Positions 26,829 through 36,124 are shown, counted from the first letter of the stretch. The stretch: DNA of 42,485 bases from Bacillus sp. MUM 116 (GCF_001866655.1 NZ_MLYR01000032.1:1-42485), one strand, 5' to 3'. Notes: a model not told the origin generated them from the sequence alone. Translations and numbers: made by a program.

Positions 26829-27380
26829 ATGGACTCCGTTTTCGATGAACTTTACGATAAATATCATCACGACGTATTTCAATTTCTATTTTATATGGTT
26901 AGAAATAAAGAACATGCAGAGGATCTTGTCCAAGAGGTCTATATTCGTGTATTTAAATCTTATAATCGTTTTGAGGGGAAAAGCAGTGAAAGGACATGGC
27001 TGTTTTCAATTGCTAGAAATGTAGCCATTGATTTTTTCCGAAAGCAAAAAGGGTGGAAGGACCGATTATTAGAAAAGTTTGATTGGTCAACAAGTCAAGT
27101 GAAGGATGAATATCCAATTCCTGAGGAAATTACAGTACAAAAAGAAGAAATTATGAGTGTGTACAAATGTTTGGAATATTGCACGGTAGACCAAAGATCT
27201 GTCATTATTCTTCGATATATCCATGATTTATCAATAGCGGAGACAGCCGAAGCACTCGGTTGGACGGAAAGCAAGGTCAAAACAACACAACATCGTTCGT
27301 TAAAGATACTAAAGAAACTTATGGATTTGCTTTCCGAAAAGGAGGGATTAAAAAGTGAAAAAGTCAGAGTGGAGCGATAA
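26829..27380 (+). CDS. sigX: ECF RNA polymerase sigma factor SigX
   Basis: Controls cell envelope functions such as surface charge and resistance to cationic peptides in B. subtilis. The 183 residues have sigma region 2 (AEDLVQEVYIRVFKSYNRF near 30-48, WLFSIARNVAIDFFRKQ near 58-74) and region 4 (DLSIAETAEALGWTESKVKTT near 136-156). The ATG follows ggggagggg. It is preceded by its own type of promoter and overlaps its anti-sigma factor by 26 bases. Position after resE matches B. subtilis. Confidence 0.93.
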   Translation: MDSVFDELYDKYHHDVFQFLFYMVRNKEHAEDLVQEVYIRVFKSYNRFEGKSSERTWLFSIARNVAIDFFRKQKGWKDRLLEKFDWSTSQVKDEYPIPEEITVQKEEIMSVYKCLEYCTVDQRSVIILRYIHDLSIAETAEALGWTESKVKTTQHRSLKILKKLMDLLSEKEGLKSEKVRVER

Positions 27381-28539
27381 ACAGCTCGAAGAATTACTGC
27401 GGCAAATGCCTAAAATTAAAGATCATCGCGATCCTCGTGACATTTACCAAAACCTTTCTTTAAAAAAACAGAAGAGGCCAGTCTGGGTAATTCCTGTAAT
27501 TGCTTCTGCTGCAGCTTTACTTCTTATCGTTATTCTAATTCCAAAATTACTTGTAGGAAATCGATTTTCTTTGAGTCAAGAAGATGAAAAATCCGAAAGA
27601 AAAATGGAACTGATATCAAAAATGCAAGACAAAGCCATCGAGATGAAAAAAAGACAATCATCCTCGAAATCAATGGATTCAACCGGTGCAGAAAAATTTG
27701 GACTTATGCGTGAAATGAATCTGAAAACAGCTGCCTATGAAGGAGAAATTGGGAATAGGAAGATTTTAACTTATTGGATTCCCGATCATCAAGGTCAAAT
27801 TTTAATTCCTGTTTCCACCATCGTGAATCGAAAGGCAAGTCAATCGTGGATCACCCTATTCAATGAAAATATGGTTCATTTAAAAGAGGAAAAATGGGGG
27901 TTAAGTGATTATTATCCAATGAATGCGACTTTGACCTTAAATGAAAAAGAGAATAGTGTGAATGTTGATGTCCCAAGAAATCATCCATACGGGCAGGGCG
28001 CTAATGAAACCATTTTTGTAAACGCAATAAAAAAGGATATTTCAACTAACAGTAATGTAAAAAGAATACGGTTTTCAACCAATCGCCACCCGGGGATTGA
28101 ATTAGGGAATTTCGGTCATTTGGAAGAGATAAATGCTGAAAATGAAAATAAAAGGGCTTTTTTCCTTTACCCTTCAAATAATCAGAATAAACCATTTTTA
28201 GTTCCATCAGTAAGTAAATATAATACGATAAATGCGGCCTTTACGGCGATGAAAAATGATCAGTCTGAATGGGGCCTACAGGCCTCTATTTTACCTGCAA
28301 TGAAATTTAGGAAGATGGTAATTAAAAAGAACACCCTCTACCTGACGCTAAATGAAAAATCTATGTTAGAGGATTCGCCGAAAACAATATATTCAATTGA
28401 AGCGTTATTATTAACAGCAAAAGAGTTTGGAATAAAGAGCGTGTTTATTCTAGATGCGCCATTAACACGAGTTGGAATCTTTGATTTAACAAAAGAAATC
28501 AAAGTTCCAGTAGCACCTAACTTACGATCCACACCATAA
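27355..28539 (+). CDS. rsiX: Anti-sigma X factor RsiX
   Basis: Membrane protein expected to hold SigX inactive. The 394 residues have a cytoplasmic N-terminus (about 1-40, WSDKQLEELLRQMPKIKDHRDP), one membrane helix near 44-66 and a long extracytoplasmic part with repeated Asn, Lys and Glu-rich segments and a C-terminal alpha/beta region. GTG 27355 follows AAAGGAGGG and lies within the sigX end, giving coupled synthesis. The assignment rests on position after sigX, topology and overall resemblance to RsiX. Confidence 0.88.
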   Translation: MKKSEWSDKQLEELLRQMPKIKDHRDPRDIYQNLSLKKQKRPVWVIPVIASAAALLLIVILIPKLLVGNRFSLSQEDEKSERKMELISKMQDKAIEMKKRQSSSKSMDSTGAEKFGLMREMNLKTAAYEGEIGNRKILTYWIPDHQGQILIPVSTIVNRKASQSWITLFNENMVHLKEEKWGLSDYYPMNATLTLNEKENSVNVDVPRNHPYGQGANETIFVNAIKKDISTNSNVKRIRFSTNRHPGIELGNFGHLEEINAENENKRAFFLYPSNNQNKPFLVPSVSKYNTINAAFTAMKNDQSEWGLQASILPAMKFRKMVIKKNTLYLTLNEKSMLEDSPKTIYSIEALLLTAKEFGIKSVFILDAPLTRVGIFDLTKEIKVPVAPNLRSTP

Positions 28540-28618
28540 TTTAAAACGGTCAACCAGTTGTCTTTTTAAATGTATAAAAAGAAGAATCAATCCAAATTAT
28601 AACAAGTATGCTTTACCA

Positions 28619-28677
28619 TTCCTCTCCAAGAAGGTTCTAAACAGGATCTAAATAACATATTGTGTGTTGGAGAGGAA
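28619..28677 (+). promoter_or_regulatory. 11-bp inverted repeat in the leader of the M23 peptidase gene
   Basis: TTCCTCTCCAA (28619-28629) and TTGGAGAGGAA (28667-28677) are perfect complements across 37 bases. The right arm looks like a ribosome binding site and is followed by ATG-TAA (28681-28686), a bare start-stop, and then by aaggagg of the real gene. It may form a leader hairpin or an operator; no function is known. Confidence 0.45.
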
Positions 28678-28701
28678 CAGATGTAAGGAGGAAAGTTAGT
28701 A

Positions 28702-29439
28702 ATGTTGGATTATTTGAAAAGGTTTTTGATTGCGGCTATTTTAGCATTATGTGTCAGTTTGTTATTTTTAGGGGGGAGACATACTGAAGCAAGCATGCTA
28801 AAGGCAAGTGAAGCGAAGGTTGATTGGATTTGGCCCGCAGATGGTGTCATTTCTGATACATATGGAACAAGACTCGGGAAACATAAAGGAATTGATATAG
28901 CAGGAAAATTAGGCTCTCCTGTATTGGCAGTTGATGATGGAGTAGTGGTAAAATCCTATTACTCTAATACATATGGAAATGTAGTTTTTATTAATCATCT
29001 AAATCAATATGTTACCGTTTATGCGCATTTAAATAAGCGGTTTGTAAGTGAAGGACAAACGATCAAACAAGGAAAAATGCTTGGAGGAATGGGGAGTACA
29101 GGACAAGCTACCGGAGTGCACCTTCATTTTGAAACACACGAAACTGCCTGGACCTATGATAAGAAAAATGCATTCGATCCTGAAAGATTGTTAGGTAAAG
29201 CAGAAGTTGGCGAAGCAGTACAAGGAGGAATCGCAAGCAGCGGTGACAATATTGTAGCAGCAAGTTCAGATTATCGACAGGAATTACGGGCAAATGTAGA
29301 TCAATACATTGTCAAAAAAGGCGATACCTTGGCATCCATTGCGAGGAAAAAGAATCTTTCTATTGAAAAAATCAAGCATATGAATCGGCTTAAATCAGAT
29401 TTAATAATGCCTAAACAAATCTTATTTGTACCTGAATAA
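28702..29439 (+). CDS. M23-family peptidoglycan endopeptidase with LysM domain
   Basis: Probable secreted or anchored cell-wall hydrolase. The 245 residues have an N-terminal hydrophobic segment (about 8-25, signal or anchor), a LytM/M23 domain with metal motifs HKGIDIAG near 60-67 and HLHFETHE near 140-147, a Ser/Ala/Gly-rich linker, and a C-terminal LysM domain beginning YIVKKGDTLASIARKKN near 202. The ATG follows aaggagg. Such enzymes act in wall turnover, spore cortex (LytH type) or sporangial signalling; which is not decidable here. Confidence 0.85.
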   Translation: MLDYLKRFLIAAILALCVSLLFLGGRHTEASMLKASEAKVDWIWPADGVISDTYGTRLGKHKGIDIAGKLGSPVLAVDDGVVVKSYYSNTYGNVVFINHLNQYVTVYAHLNKRFVSEGQTIKQGKMLGGMGSTGQATGVHLHFETHETAWTYDKKNAFDPERLLGKAEVGEAVQGGIASSGDNIVAASSDYRQELRANVDQYIVKKGDTLASIARKKNLSIEKIKHMNRLKSDLIMPKQILFVPE

Positions 29440-29445
29440 CCAAAC

Positions 29446-29470
29446 AAGCCTGCAAAAAAGCGGGCTTTTC
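29446..29470 (+). terminator. Terminator after the M23 peptidase gene
   Basis: AAGCCTGC (29446-29453) and GCGGGCTT (29460-29467) pair with one G-U pair and are followed by TTTTC. Confidence 0.75.
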
Positions 29471-29522
29471 TACTTTCCAATTTTCAATTTATAAAGTATA
29501 ATTAAAGGAAAATAATATCGAT

Positions 29523-29653
29523 CTATCTTCGGGGCAGGGTGAAATTCCCGATCGGCGGTATTGAGATACATTTCTCTAAGCCCGCGAGCCTTTTTAGGCA
29601 GGATTTGGTGTGATTCCAAAGCCGACAGTATAGTCTGGATGGGAGAAGATGGA
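29523..29653 (+). promoter_or_regulatory. FMN riboswitch (RFN element) controlling ribU
   Basis: The conserved RFN blocks are all present in order: cttcggggcagggtgaaatt, tcccgatcggcggta, agcccgcgagcc, gattccaaagccgacagt, and tctggatgggagaagatgg. It binds flavin mononucleotide and closes expression when riboflavin is sufficient. The expression platform is the hairpin at 29715-29745 or an antiterminator competing with it. Confidence 0.95.
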
Positions 29654-29714
29654 GGTTCTGCAAACGTTCAAAAAATTTTTATTTAATGGACGTTTATTAA
29701 GCTTGCCTAAAACT

Positions 29715-29745
29715 CCCTCAAGAAAATTTCTTGAGGGTTTATTAT
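29715..29745 (+). terminator. Riboswitch-controlled terminator before ribU
   Basis: CCCTCAAGAAA and TTTCTTGAGGG form an 11-bp perfect stem, followed by the interrupted tract tttattattt. Its place between the FMN aptamer and ribU marks it as the attenuator. The imperfect T tract leaves some doubt. Confidence 0.75.
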
Positions 29746-29812
29746 TTATGCGGGCTGCTATATTTGCTGAACCTCTCTTCCTAACTTGATGGATCAAAAA
29801 GGAGAGAGGAAA

Positions 29813-30394
29813 ATGAAAAAAATGAAAGTAAAAGTGATTGTATCCATTGGAATGTTAAGCGGAATTGCCTATCTTTTAATGCTGCTAAACTTTCCGCTGC
29901 CAATTTTCCCTAATTTTTTATTAATTGATTTTAGTGATCTTCCAGCATTGATGGCTGCATTGATTTTTGGACCAATTGCAGGTATTCTCGTAGAACTTTT
30001 TAAAAATGTTTTAAATTATTTTATGACAGGTAGTGTTACGGGTGTCCCTGTAGGGCATATTGCCAACTTTGTCGCCGGACTTCTGTTCATTTTGCCTTCA
30101 TATTATATATATATGAAATTAAAAACCCGAAAAGGGATGACATTTGCTTTAATTATAGGAACCATTACAATGGGGGTTTTAATGAGTGTCTTAAATTATT
30201 TTGTCATTTTTCCTGCCTATACCTTCTTTTTAGGGATGGAAGAAATGTCAGCTCCGGCACTTCGAACTTTGGTTATAACTGCTATTCTCCCTTTTAATAT
30301 TCTTAAGGGCGTGGTCATGTCAGGGATTTTCATGCTCTTATTTATTCGAATGCAAGCTTGGATTAAAAAACAAGCAATCATTAAAAGCGCATAA
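29813..30394 (+). CDS. ribU: Riboflavin ECF transporter substrate-binding subunit RibU
   Basis: S component of an energy-coupling factor transporter that imports riboflavin together with the shared EcfA/EcfT module, encoded elsewhere. The 193 residues have about six membrane helices; FPNFLLIDFSDLPALMAALIFGP near 36-58 is characteristic of RibU. ATG 29813 follows ggagagagg; the frame starting at 29786 lacks its own site. It is governed by the FMN riboswitch upstream. Also called ypaA or fmnP. Confidence 0.95.
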   Translation: MKKMKVKVIVSIGMLSGIAYLLMLLNFPLPIFPNFLLIDFSDLPALMAALIFGPIAGILVELFKNVLNYFMTGSVTGVPVGHIANFVAGLLFILPSYYIYMKLKTRKGMTFALIIGTITMGVLMSVLNYFVIFPAYTFFLGMEEMSAPALRTLVITAILPFNILKGVVMSGIFMLLFIRMQAWIKKQAIIKSA

Positions 30395-30400
30395 TAGAGT

Positions 30401-30434
30401 AAAAAGCAACAGGTTTTGGGCCTGTTGCTTTTTA
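30401..30434 (+). terminator. Terminator after ribU
   Basis: AAAAAGCAACAGG and CCTGTTGCTTTTT form a 13-bp perfect stem ending in a T run. Confidence 0.9.
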
Positions 30435-30441
30435 CTTTATT

Positions 30442-30482
30442 AGAAAAGCGCAGGCGCCGGAGCTGGACCATTCTCAAAGCAA
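30442..30482. repeat. Minimal form of the dispersed repeat, copy F
   Basis: It reads agaaaagcgcaggcgcc directly joined to ggagctggaccattctcaaagc, so the two ends of the element are fused and the interior is absent. It has the same reversed orientation as copy C. It lies just after the ribU terminator. Confidence 0.75.
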
Positions 30483-30501
30483 TTTATAAATTCTTATCCT
30501 A

Positions 30502-30530
30502 TAAAAAAAACCCTCTCTAAAAGAGAGGGC
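30502..30530 (-). terminator. Terminator of the ferredoxin gene
   Basis: On the minus strand CCCTCTCT and AGAGAGGG form an 8-bp stem followed by a run of eight T, 26 bases beyond the fer stop codon. Confidence 0.85.
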
Positions 30531-30555
30531 CAGTAGCTCAACTGTATTACCTTTT

Positions 30556-30834
<279 letters not shown>

Positions 30835-31056
30835 TTATTATTACTCTTTTCCACTTTTACAGGGAAAAGCATTTCTCATTCCTATTGTAAAACTGTATGT
30901 GTAACTTTTCAATAGAAAAATGGTTACAAATCAATGGTTGTTTTAGCTTGCCCATTATTCTTTAACATTTTCATGAAACCAAATTGACCATTTCATGGTA
31001 GAATAAAAAGAAAAATGACTGAATTTGTTGTCGAATTTAAAAGAGTGGTGGGGCTG

Positions 31057-32103
31057 ATGCAATCCTTAGAAAACATTATTCTATATTGTTTAAAGCAATT
31101 AAATGGGGAACGAACGATCTATTCCATTTACCATTTGTTAAATGGAAAAAAATCATCACAAACCATCCAAGATGCACACCTATACTCACTTAAAAAATTT
31201 TTCCGAATTATCGAACCATTAACGAGAGAGTTTTTTGATACCATTGTACAAAGGATATTTAAAAAGGGATGGATTAGCAAGATCAGCGACCATCAATTTT
31301 TAATTACTGCGTCCGGGGAAGATCAATTAAAAAAACATTCACTGCCCCGCTATTTGAATGGCTGGGAGTATCAACATTTAACCAATCCATTTTGGGAGAG
31401 GCTTTCCTTACTTGTACAGGTCATCTCTAATTTAGTCTATCAAGAAAATCGATATATTCCGATACAGAAAAATAAAGATGCCCATTTATGGTTAAAAAAA
31501 ATGATAAAAAGTTTTAAACGCCCGCGGGATGAATTGGGAAGATTGCTTTTATCAGAAGTAACCAATGCCCTTGAAAGATCGGCGGACATTGAGCCGGAAG
31601 TCGTGATTTATCGATTAACCGGTTATCGGCAAATTGGTTTAACAGCTGGACAAACCGCAAAAATGTTAAAGATGGAAAACCTTGAATATCATATCGAATT
31701 CATCAATATCATCCATTTTTTAATCCAAACAATTGAAACAGATTCCAAACGCTATCCGCTCTTATCATCCATTTTCCAAGGGTTAAGGAAAAATGATTCA
31801 TTAACGATATCAGCACGTAAAACATGGGATTTATTAAATAAAGGATTTAGCATCGATGATATTGTAAAACTGCGTCATTTAAAACAAAGTACGATTGAAG
31901 ATCATCTTGTCGAATTTGCTTTAAATTTAAATGAATTTTCAATTGAAACCTATGTGGATAAAGAACTGCAGAATAAAATAATCAATCTTTCTATTCAATT
32001 ACAAACGAGGCAATTAAAGTTAATCAGAAACAGCTTAAGTCAGGCAAGCTATTTTCAAATTCGCCTGGTTTTGGCAAAGTATGGTGAATTGCAATGGAAT
32101 TAG
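31057..32103 (+). CDS. ypbB: Helix-turn-helix protein YpbB
   Basis: Function unknown; it is encoded with RecQ in many Bacillaceae, which suggests a DNA-related role. The 348 residues have an N-terminal domain with CLKQLNGERTIYSIYHLLNGKKS near 11-33 and a C-terminal helix-turn-helix region (from about 250) including TWDLLNKGFSIDDIVKLRHLKQSTIEDHL near 262-290, the type found at the C-terminus of RecQ-like helicases. The start at 31057 follows GTGGGG; the frame extends to 31015. It overlaps recQ by ten bases. Confidence 0.88.
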   Translation: MQSLENIILYCLKQLNGERTIYSIYHLLNGKKSSQTIQDAHLYSLKKFFRIIEPLTREFFDTIVQRIFKKGWISKISDHQFLITASGEDQLKKHSLPRYLNGWEYQHLTNPFWERLSLLVQVISNLVYQENRYIPIQKNKDAHLWLKKMIKSFKRPRDELGRLLLSEVTNALERSADIEPEVVIYRLTGYRQIGLTAGQTAKMLKMENLEYHIEFINIIHFLIQTIETDSKRYPLLSSIFQGLRKNDSLTISARKTWDLLNKGFSIDDIVKLRHLKQSTIEDHLVEFALNLNEFSIETYVDKELQNKIINLSIQLQTRQLKLIRNSLSQASYFQIRLVLAKYGELQWN

Positions 32104-33602
32104 AAGTACTATTAAAAAAACATTTTGGATTTGATACCTTTAAAAAAGGGCAAAAGGAAGCTGTCTCATCGATTTTGGCAGGCAAAAATACATTGGCTGT
32201 TCTTCCTACCGGCACGGGAAAATCTTTATGCTATCAGTTCCCCGGATATGTGCTTAATGGACAAATCATTATTATATCCCCGCTTTTATCGCTCATGCAG
32301 GATCAAGTCGAACAACTAATGCAAATGGGTGAAAAAAGGGTTGTTGCATTAAATTCCTTTCTTTCTTCTGAAGAGAGGAAAAATGTTCTCCAAAACTTAA
32401 GAAATTACAAGTTTATTTTTATTTCACCAGAAATGTTGGGGATCCCCTTTATGATTCGAAGGCTTCAAGAGCTGTCAATTTCGCTGTTTGTCATTGACGA
32501 AGCACATTGTATTTCTCAATGGGGCTATGATTTTCGTCCGGATTACTCAAGAATAGGTGATGTTCGTAAGAAATTGGGCAATCCGCTTACGTTAGCGCTC
32601 ACGGCTACAGCTACAAAAAAGGTTCAGGAAGATATTATCCAATCCCTCCATCTGCAACAGTTTGAAATGGTTGAGTCCACGGTCGATCGCCCCAATATTG
32701 CCTACTATGTAGAAAAGCTGGAAGATAGCATTGAAAAACAAAAGCGGGTTTCAGATCTGGTTTTAAAGCTGCAGGCACCAGGAATCATTTATTTTTCGAG
32801 TAAAAAAGCAGCAGAACAAGTTGCGCAGTATTTAGCAGAGAATGGTGTAGATAAAGTGATGGCCTATCACGGTGGCCTGGATCATGAGCAGCGAATTTTA
32901 ATACAACAACAATTTATTTATGGGCAATTAGATGTCATTTGCGCTACCAGTGCTTTTGGAATGGGGGTAAATAAAGAAAATATTCGGTATATCATTCATT
33001 ACCATATGCCAATGCAGCTCGAGTCGTATATACAGGAAATCGGCAGAGCAGGGAGAGATGGTTTGCCAAGCGTTGCGATTTATTTGTATTCTCCATGGGA
33101 TGAACAGCTTCCATTACAGCTAGCGGAAGGAGAATTACCCTCTAAACAGCAGCTAGACTGGCTGTTTTCAAAAATGAAGGAACATCGAATTACAGACGGG
33201 GAACATTTTAGCCTTAGTGACGAATTAAAAGAAATTGGTGGATTTTCAGAAATACAGTGGAGAATCATTCAACATTTTATGAGACAGTATCAGGATATAG
33301 GGAAGCTAAATGAATTAAAGTCAATCATTACGAACTATGTAGATGAAAGACTGACAGTAAAGAAAAATAATATTTTTCTAATGAAAAAATGGGTAGAATC
33401 CAACACGTGCAGACGTGAATTTATTCTAAATTACTTTGAAGAGGCGCCGATCACAAACAAGGTAAATCCTTGCTGTGATCGATGCGGAATGATCCTTCAT
33501 GATTTTCAATCTTTGGATAGAAAGAATTCTAATGACGAAAGACAAAAGAAATGGAAAGAATATCTTGGAAAAATTTTAATCCACAGTGAGATGAGTAAAT
33601 GA
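32094..33602 (+). CDS. recS: RecQ-family ATP-dependent DNA helicase (short form)
   Basis: 3'-5' DNA helicase for repair and recombination. The 502 residues are the short B. subtilis RecS type (about 500, versus about 590 for RecQ with HRDC). Walker A LPTGTGKS near 38-45, the DEAH box VIDEAHCISQWG near 137, motif VI QEIGRAGRDG near 312, and the zinc-binding cysteines (CRREF, then CCDRCG near 461) are seen; there is no HRDC domain. It is coupled to ypbB by overlap and to the next gene by ATGA. Confidence 0.92.
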   Translation: MELEVLLKKHFGFDTFKKGQKEAVSSILAGKNTLAVLPTGTGKSLCYQFPGYVLNGQIIIISPLLSLMQDQVEQLMQMGEKRVVALNSFLSSEERKNVLQNLRNYKFIFISPEMLGIPFMIRRLQELSISLFVIDEAHCISQWGYDFRPDYSRIGDVRKKLGNPLTLALTATATKKVQEDIIQSLHLQQFEMVESTVDRPNIAYYVEKLEDSIEKQKRVSDLVLKLQAPGIIYFSSKKAAEQVAQYLAENGVDKVMAYHGGLDHEQRILIQQQFIYGQLDVICATSAFGMGVNKENIRYIIHYHMPMQLESYIQEIGRAGRDGLPSVAIYLYSPWDEQLPLQLAEGELPSKQQLDWLFSKMKEHRITDGEHFSLSDELKEIGGFSEIQWRIIQHFMRQYQDIGKLNELKSIITNYVDERLTVKKNNIFLMKKWVESNTCRREFILNYFEEAPITNKVNPCCDRCGMILHDFQSLDRKNSNDERQKKWKEYLGKILIHSEMSK

Positions 33603-34201
33603 AAAATAAGTATATTGATTTAATTAGGGGGCTATCAGATCGGGAATTACTATTCCATCTGTATATGACTCAAATGATTTTATTATCTATTTCAATTATT
33701 TTAGGTTTTATTTTATTTGATCATTTTTCTTTCCTTAACCATTTTCGCTTGAATGACATTATGATTGTGAAAATAGGGCTTCCCGCAGGAGTTTTGGTGG
33801 TTTTGGTAGATATTGCGCTTATGAAATGGCTGCCATCCTCTTATTACGACGATGGCGGTCTTAATGAAAGAATTTTTAACAATAAAAATATGCTTCAGAT
33901 ACTTTGGATTGCTGCACTTGTGGCATTTTGTGAAGAATTATTATTCCGGGGAATCATTCAAACAAAGGTTGGTTTAATTTTTGCCAGCGTTATTTTTGCT
34001 GTGATTCACTATCGGTATCTTTTTAATTGGTATTTATTTTTCAATATTGTTTTGCTTAGCTTTTTCATTGGATTTATTTACGAATGGACAAATAATTTTG
34101 CTGTTACAACAGTAATGCATTTCGTGATCGATTTTCTATTGGGGATGTATATAAAAATGAAACATAAGCAGATTGATAAATGGGAAGGGGACGCACCATG
34201 A
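33599..34201 (+). CDS. ypbD: CPBP-family intramembrane metalloprotease (YpbD)
   Basis: Belongs to the CAAX/bacteriocin-processing (Abi) family; the substrate is unknown. The 200 residues have about six membrane helices. Family motifs are CEELLFRG (the paired Glu and Arg, near 111-118), the FAVIHYRYLFNW histidine segment near 137-148 and the third motif TVMHFVIDFLLG near 178-189. It begins with an ATGA overlap with recQ and ends with an ATGA overlap with ypbE. Confidence 0.9.
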   Translation: MKNKYIDLIRGLSDRELLFHLYMTQMILLSISIILGFILFDHFSFLNHFRLNDIMIVKIGLPAGVLVVLVDIALMKWLPSSYYDDGGLNERIFNNKNMLQILWIAALVAFCEELLFRGIIQTKVGLIFASVIFAVIHYRYLFNWYLFFNIVLLSFFIGFIYEWTNNFAVTTVMHFVIDFLLGMYIKMKHKQIDKWEGDAP

Positions 34202-34914
34202 ATCCAGAGGAACCATATAGAGATCAGGCTGAGAGGTTAAAGCGCCGAATCGAAAAGATAACAGAAAAGCCGGAAAATGGAGGAAAATTACCACCAAGAG
34301 GCCAGCTTCACCGTCAAAAACCGAAAAAAAAGAAGGTCAAGTTAAAATATCCGGTTATACGCATATTGGTTTTATTGTTTATCCTTCTGCCAATCACATG
34401 TTTCAGTATTATTTCTTACTATCATGGAAAAAAAATAAACGAGGAACAGGAAGTTTTAAGCAATCAATCCGGATATGAATCCATCAATCTTGAAGCGGCA
34501 CAGCATGATAAAGAAACGATTCCAAACACTCCTAAAACGGAAGAGCAGAAAAAAAAGAAAGATAGCGGTGAAACGGCGATTTCTAGTGATAAAAAAACAA
34601 CGATACAAACTGCAGCAAGTCAACCGCCGAAGAAGAATACAGAGACAAAAAAACCGGTACAAAACACAACAGTAGAGCGTCAAACTGGGCAAAATGAACT
34701 TGAAAAAAATAAAGACGAGCAGCCCAAAGCAGCTGCATCAGCAGAAAAAGGTAAAATCATTTATCATACCGTACAACCGAAAGAAACTTTATTTAGAATC
34801 GCTATGAATTATTATCATTCCAAATCAGGGATTAACATTATCCGGAATGCCAATCATCTTGTAAATAATCAAATTTATACTGGTCAAGTTCTAAAAATAC
34901 CCTTAAATAACTAA
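34198..34914 (+). CDS. ypbE: Membrane-anchored LysM protein YpbE
   Basis: Likely a peptidoglycan-binding membrane protein; the function is unknown. The 238 residues comprise a basic cytoplasmic N-terminus with PKKKKVKLKY near 44, one membrane helix near 55-76, a long linker rich in Lys, Glu, Thr and Gln (about 85-180), and a C-terminal LysM domain beginning YHTVQPKETLFRIAMNYYHS near 190. ATG 34198 follows aagggga; the frame extends six codons upstream. It is the last gene of the four-gene coupled set. Confidence 0.88.
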   Translation: MNPEEPYRDQAERLKRRIEKITEKPENGGKLPPRGQLHRQKPKKKKVKLKYPVIRILVLLFILLPITCFSIISYYHGKKINEEQEVLSNQSGYESINLEAAQHDKETIPNTPKTEEQKKKKDSGETAISSDKKTTIQTAASQPPKKNTETKKPVQNTTVERQTGQNELEKNKDEQPKAAASAEKGKIIYHTVQPKETLFRIAMNYYHSKSGINIIRNANHLVNNQIYTGQVLKIPLNN

Positions 34915-34945
34915 CCGATCAGTAAATTGGTCGGTTTTTTTTTAG
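34913..34945 (+). terminator. Terminator after ypbE
   Basis: AACCGATC (34913-34920) pairs with GGTCGGTT (one G-U pair) and is followed by a long T run; its left arm touches the ypbE stop codon. Confidence 0.8.
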
Positions 34946-35004
34946 GTTAAACATATTTTTCAGGACAAGTTCATAGGTATATAAGGAGAAATGGAGGGGA
35001 TGAA

Positions 35005-35460
35005 ATGGATGCTCCAATCCTTAAATTACAATATACGGATGAAACAACGAAACAAATTCTTGAAAATGTTAGAAAGAGAAAAAAGAAATTTGATGACGCA
35101 AAAAAATTGCATAATTTTTGGATTATGGCAACACTTGCCGTGTCTTTTATATATTTGTATTACTTCTATATTGTGATAGGAAAGCAATATTCCTATTCCT
35201 TTTTTGCAATGTTTTCCGCTTCGGTTAGTGACTTTAAGAATTTAATCTTATTAGCTATGACCATTTTAATGTATGGGTGGATGAATGTATTAAAACAAAA
35301 AAAGGATAAATTCGAAAAAGAATTTCATGAATTACGATGTGAAGTAGTTGATAGAAGCAAGGATTTATGGAAGAAGGAGGAACAATGGAAAAATCGCCAT
35401 ATTGATTTTGAAATTATGAAAAAAATATATGACATTAATCTTTATCATGCAAAAAAATAA
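35005..35460 (+). CDS. ypbF: Membrane protein YpbF
   Basis: A 151-residue protein matching YpbF of B. subtilis in position and type; the function is unknown. It has a charged, helical N-terminus with KQILENVRKRKKKFDDAKK near 13-31, two membrane helices near 38-55 and 71-92, and a charged C-terminal coil rich in Lys and Glu (about 98-151). ATG 35005 follows ggagggg (34993-34999). Confidence 0.82.
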   Translation: MDAPILKLQYTDETTKQILENVRKRKKKFDDAKKLHNFWIMATLAVSFIYLYYFYIVIGKQYSYSFFAMFSASVSDFKNLILLAMTILMYGWMNVLKQKKDKFEKEFHELRCEVVDRSKDLWKKEEQWKNRHIDFEIMKKIYDINLYHAKK

Positions 35461-35487
35461 GAAGCAGCCATTGAGCTCGCTTCTTAT
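35450..35487 (-). terminator. Terminator of the cotJ operon
   Basis: ATAAGAAGC and GCTTCTTAT form a 9-bp stem. On the minus strand it is followed by TTATTTTTTT, so it serves cotJC; the T-run side lies in the last codons of ypbF. Confidence 0.75.
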
Positions 35488-35492
35488 CTGAT

Positions 35493-36062
35493 CTAGAAGA
35501 TTTTCTTTCGGTCACGTTCTTCTTTCAAGATTTCTACTGCCTCCCGGAAACGCTGGGAGTGGATGATTTCCCGTTCGCGAAGAAAACGGAGACTATCGTT
35601 AATGTCCGGGTCATCACTTAAATTTATTAACCACTGATAAGTAGCTCGTGCCTTTTCTTCTGCTGCAATGTCTTCATATAAATCAGCAATCGGGTCACCT
35701 TTTGCTTGGATATATTGAGTGGTAAACGGTATCCCTGCTGCATTATGGTAGAATAGTGCACCATCATGATCTGCAAAATGGCCACCAAGCCCTGCTGCTT
35801 TCAATTGCTCGGGTGTAGCATCTTTTGTTAATTTATAAACCATCGTTGCAATCATTTCAAGGTGGGCAAATTCCTCTGTACCAATATCGGTCAGGAGGCC
35901 AATAACTTTATCTGGTATGGTATAGCGTTGATTTAAATATCTCAAAGCAGCGGCTAATTCCCCATCAGCACCACCGTATTGTTCAATTAAGTATTTTGCC
36001 AATGTTGGATTACAGGTACTAACTTTTACTGGATATTGTAGCTTTTTTTCATAAATCCACAT
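35493..36062 (-). CDS. cotJC: Spore coat protein CotJC (manganese-catalase-like)
   Basis: Inner spore coat component with a manganese-catalase (ferritin-like) fold. The 189 residues match the usual length, with carboxylate and histidine residues typical of the fold in YGGADGELAAALRYL near 29-43 and TDIGTEEFAHLEMIATMVYKL near 58-78, and later EDIAAEEKARATYQWL and REREIIHSQRFREAV. It is the last gene of cotJA-cotJB-cotJC on the minus strand, separated from cotJB by 107 bases that contain a repeat fragment. B. subtilis cotJ is SigE-dependent. Confidence 0.95.
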   Translation of the reverse strand: MWIYEKKLQYPVKVSTCNPTLAKYLIEQYGGADGELAAALRYLNQRYTIPDKVIGLLTDIGTEEFAHLEMIATMVYKLTKDATPEQLKAAGLGGHFADHDGALFYHNAAGIPFTTQYIQAKGDPIADLYEDIAAEEKARATYQWLINLSDDPDINDSLRFLREREIIHSQRFREAVEILKEERDRKKIF

Positions 36063-36124
36063 TTAATCCGCTCCTTATATAGAACAGTCTACTACCACTT
36101 TGAACTTAGATTACTATTCATCTT

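Noticed and set aside
26531..27024. Reading frames starting within the inverted-repeat element and running toward sigX
   Set aside because: They arise from the GC-rich repeat, overlap sigX in another frame and lack ribosome binding sites.
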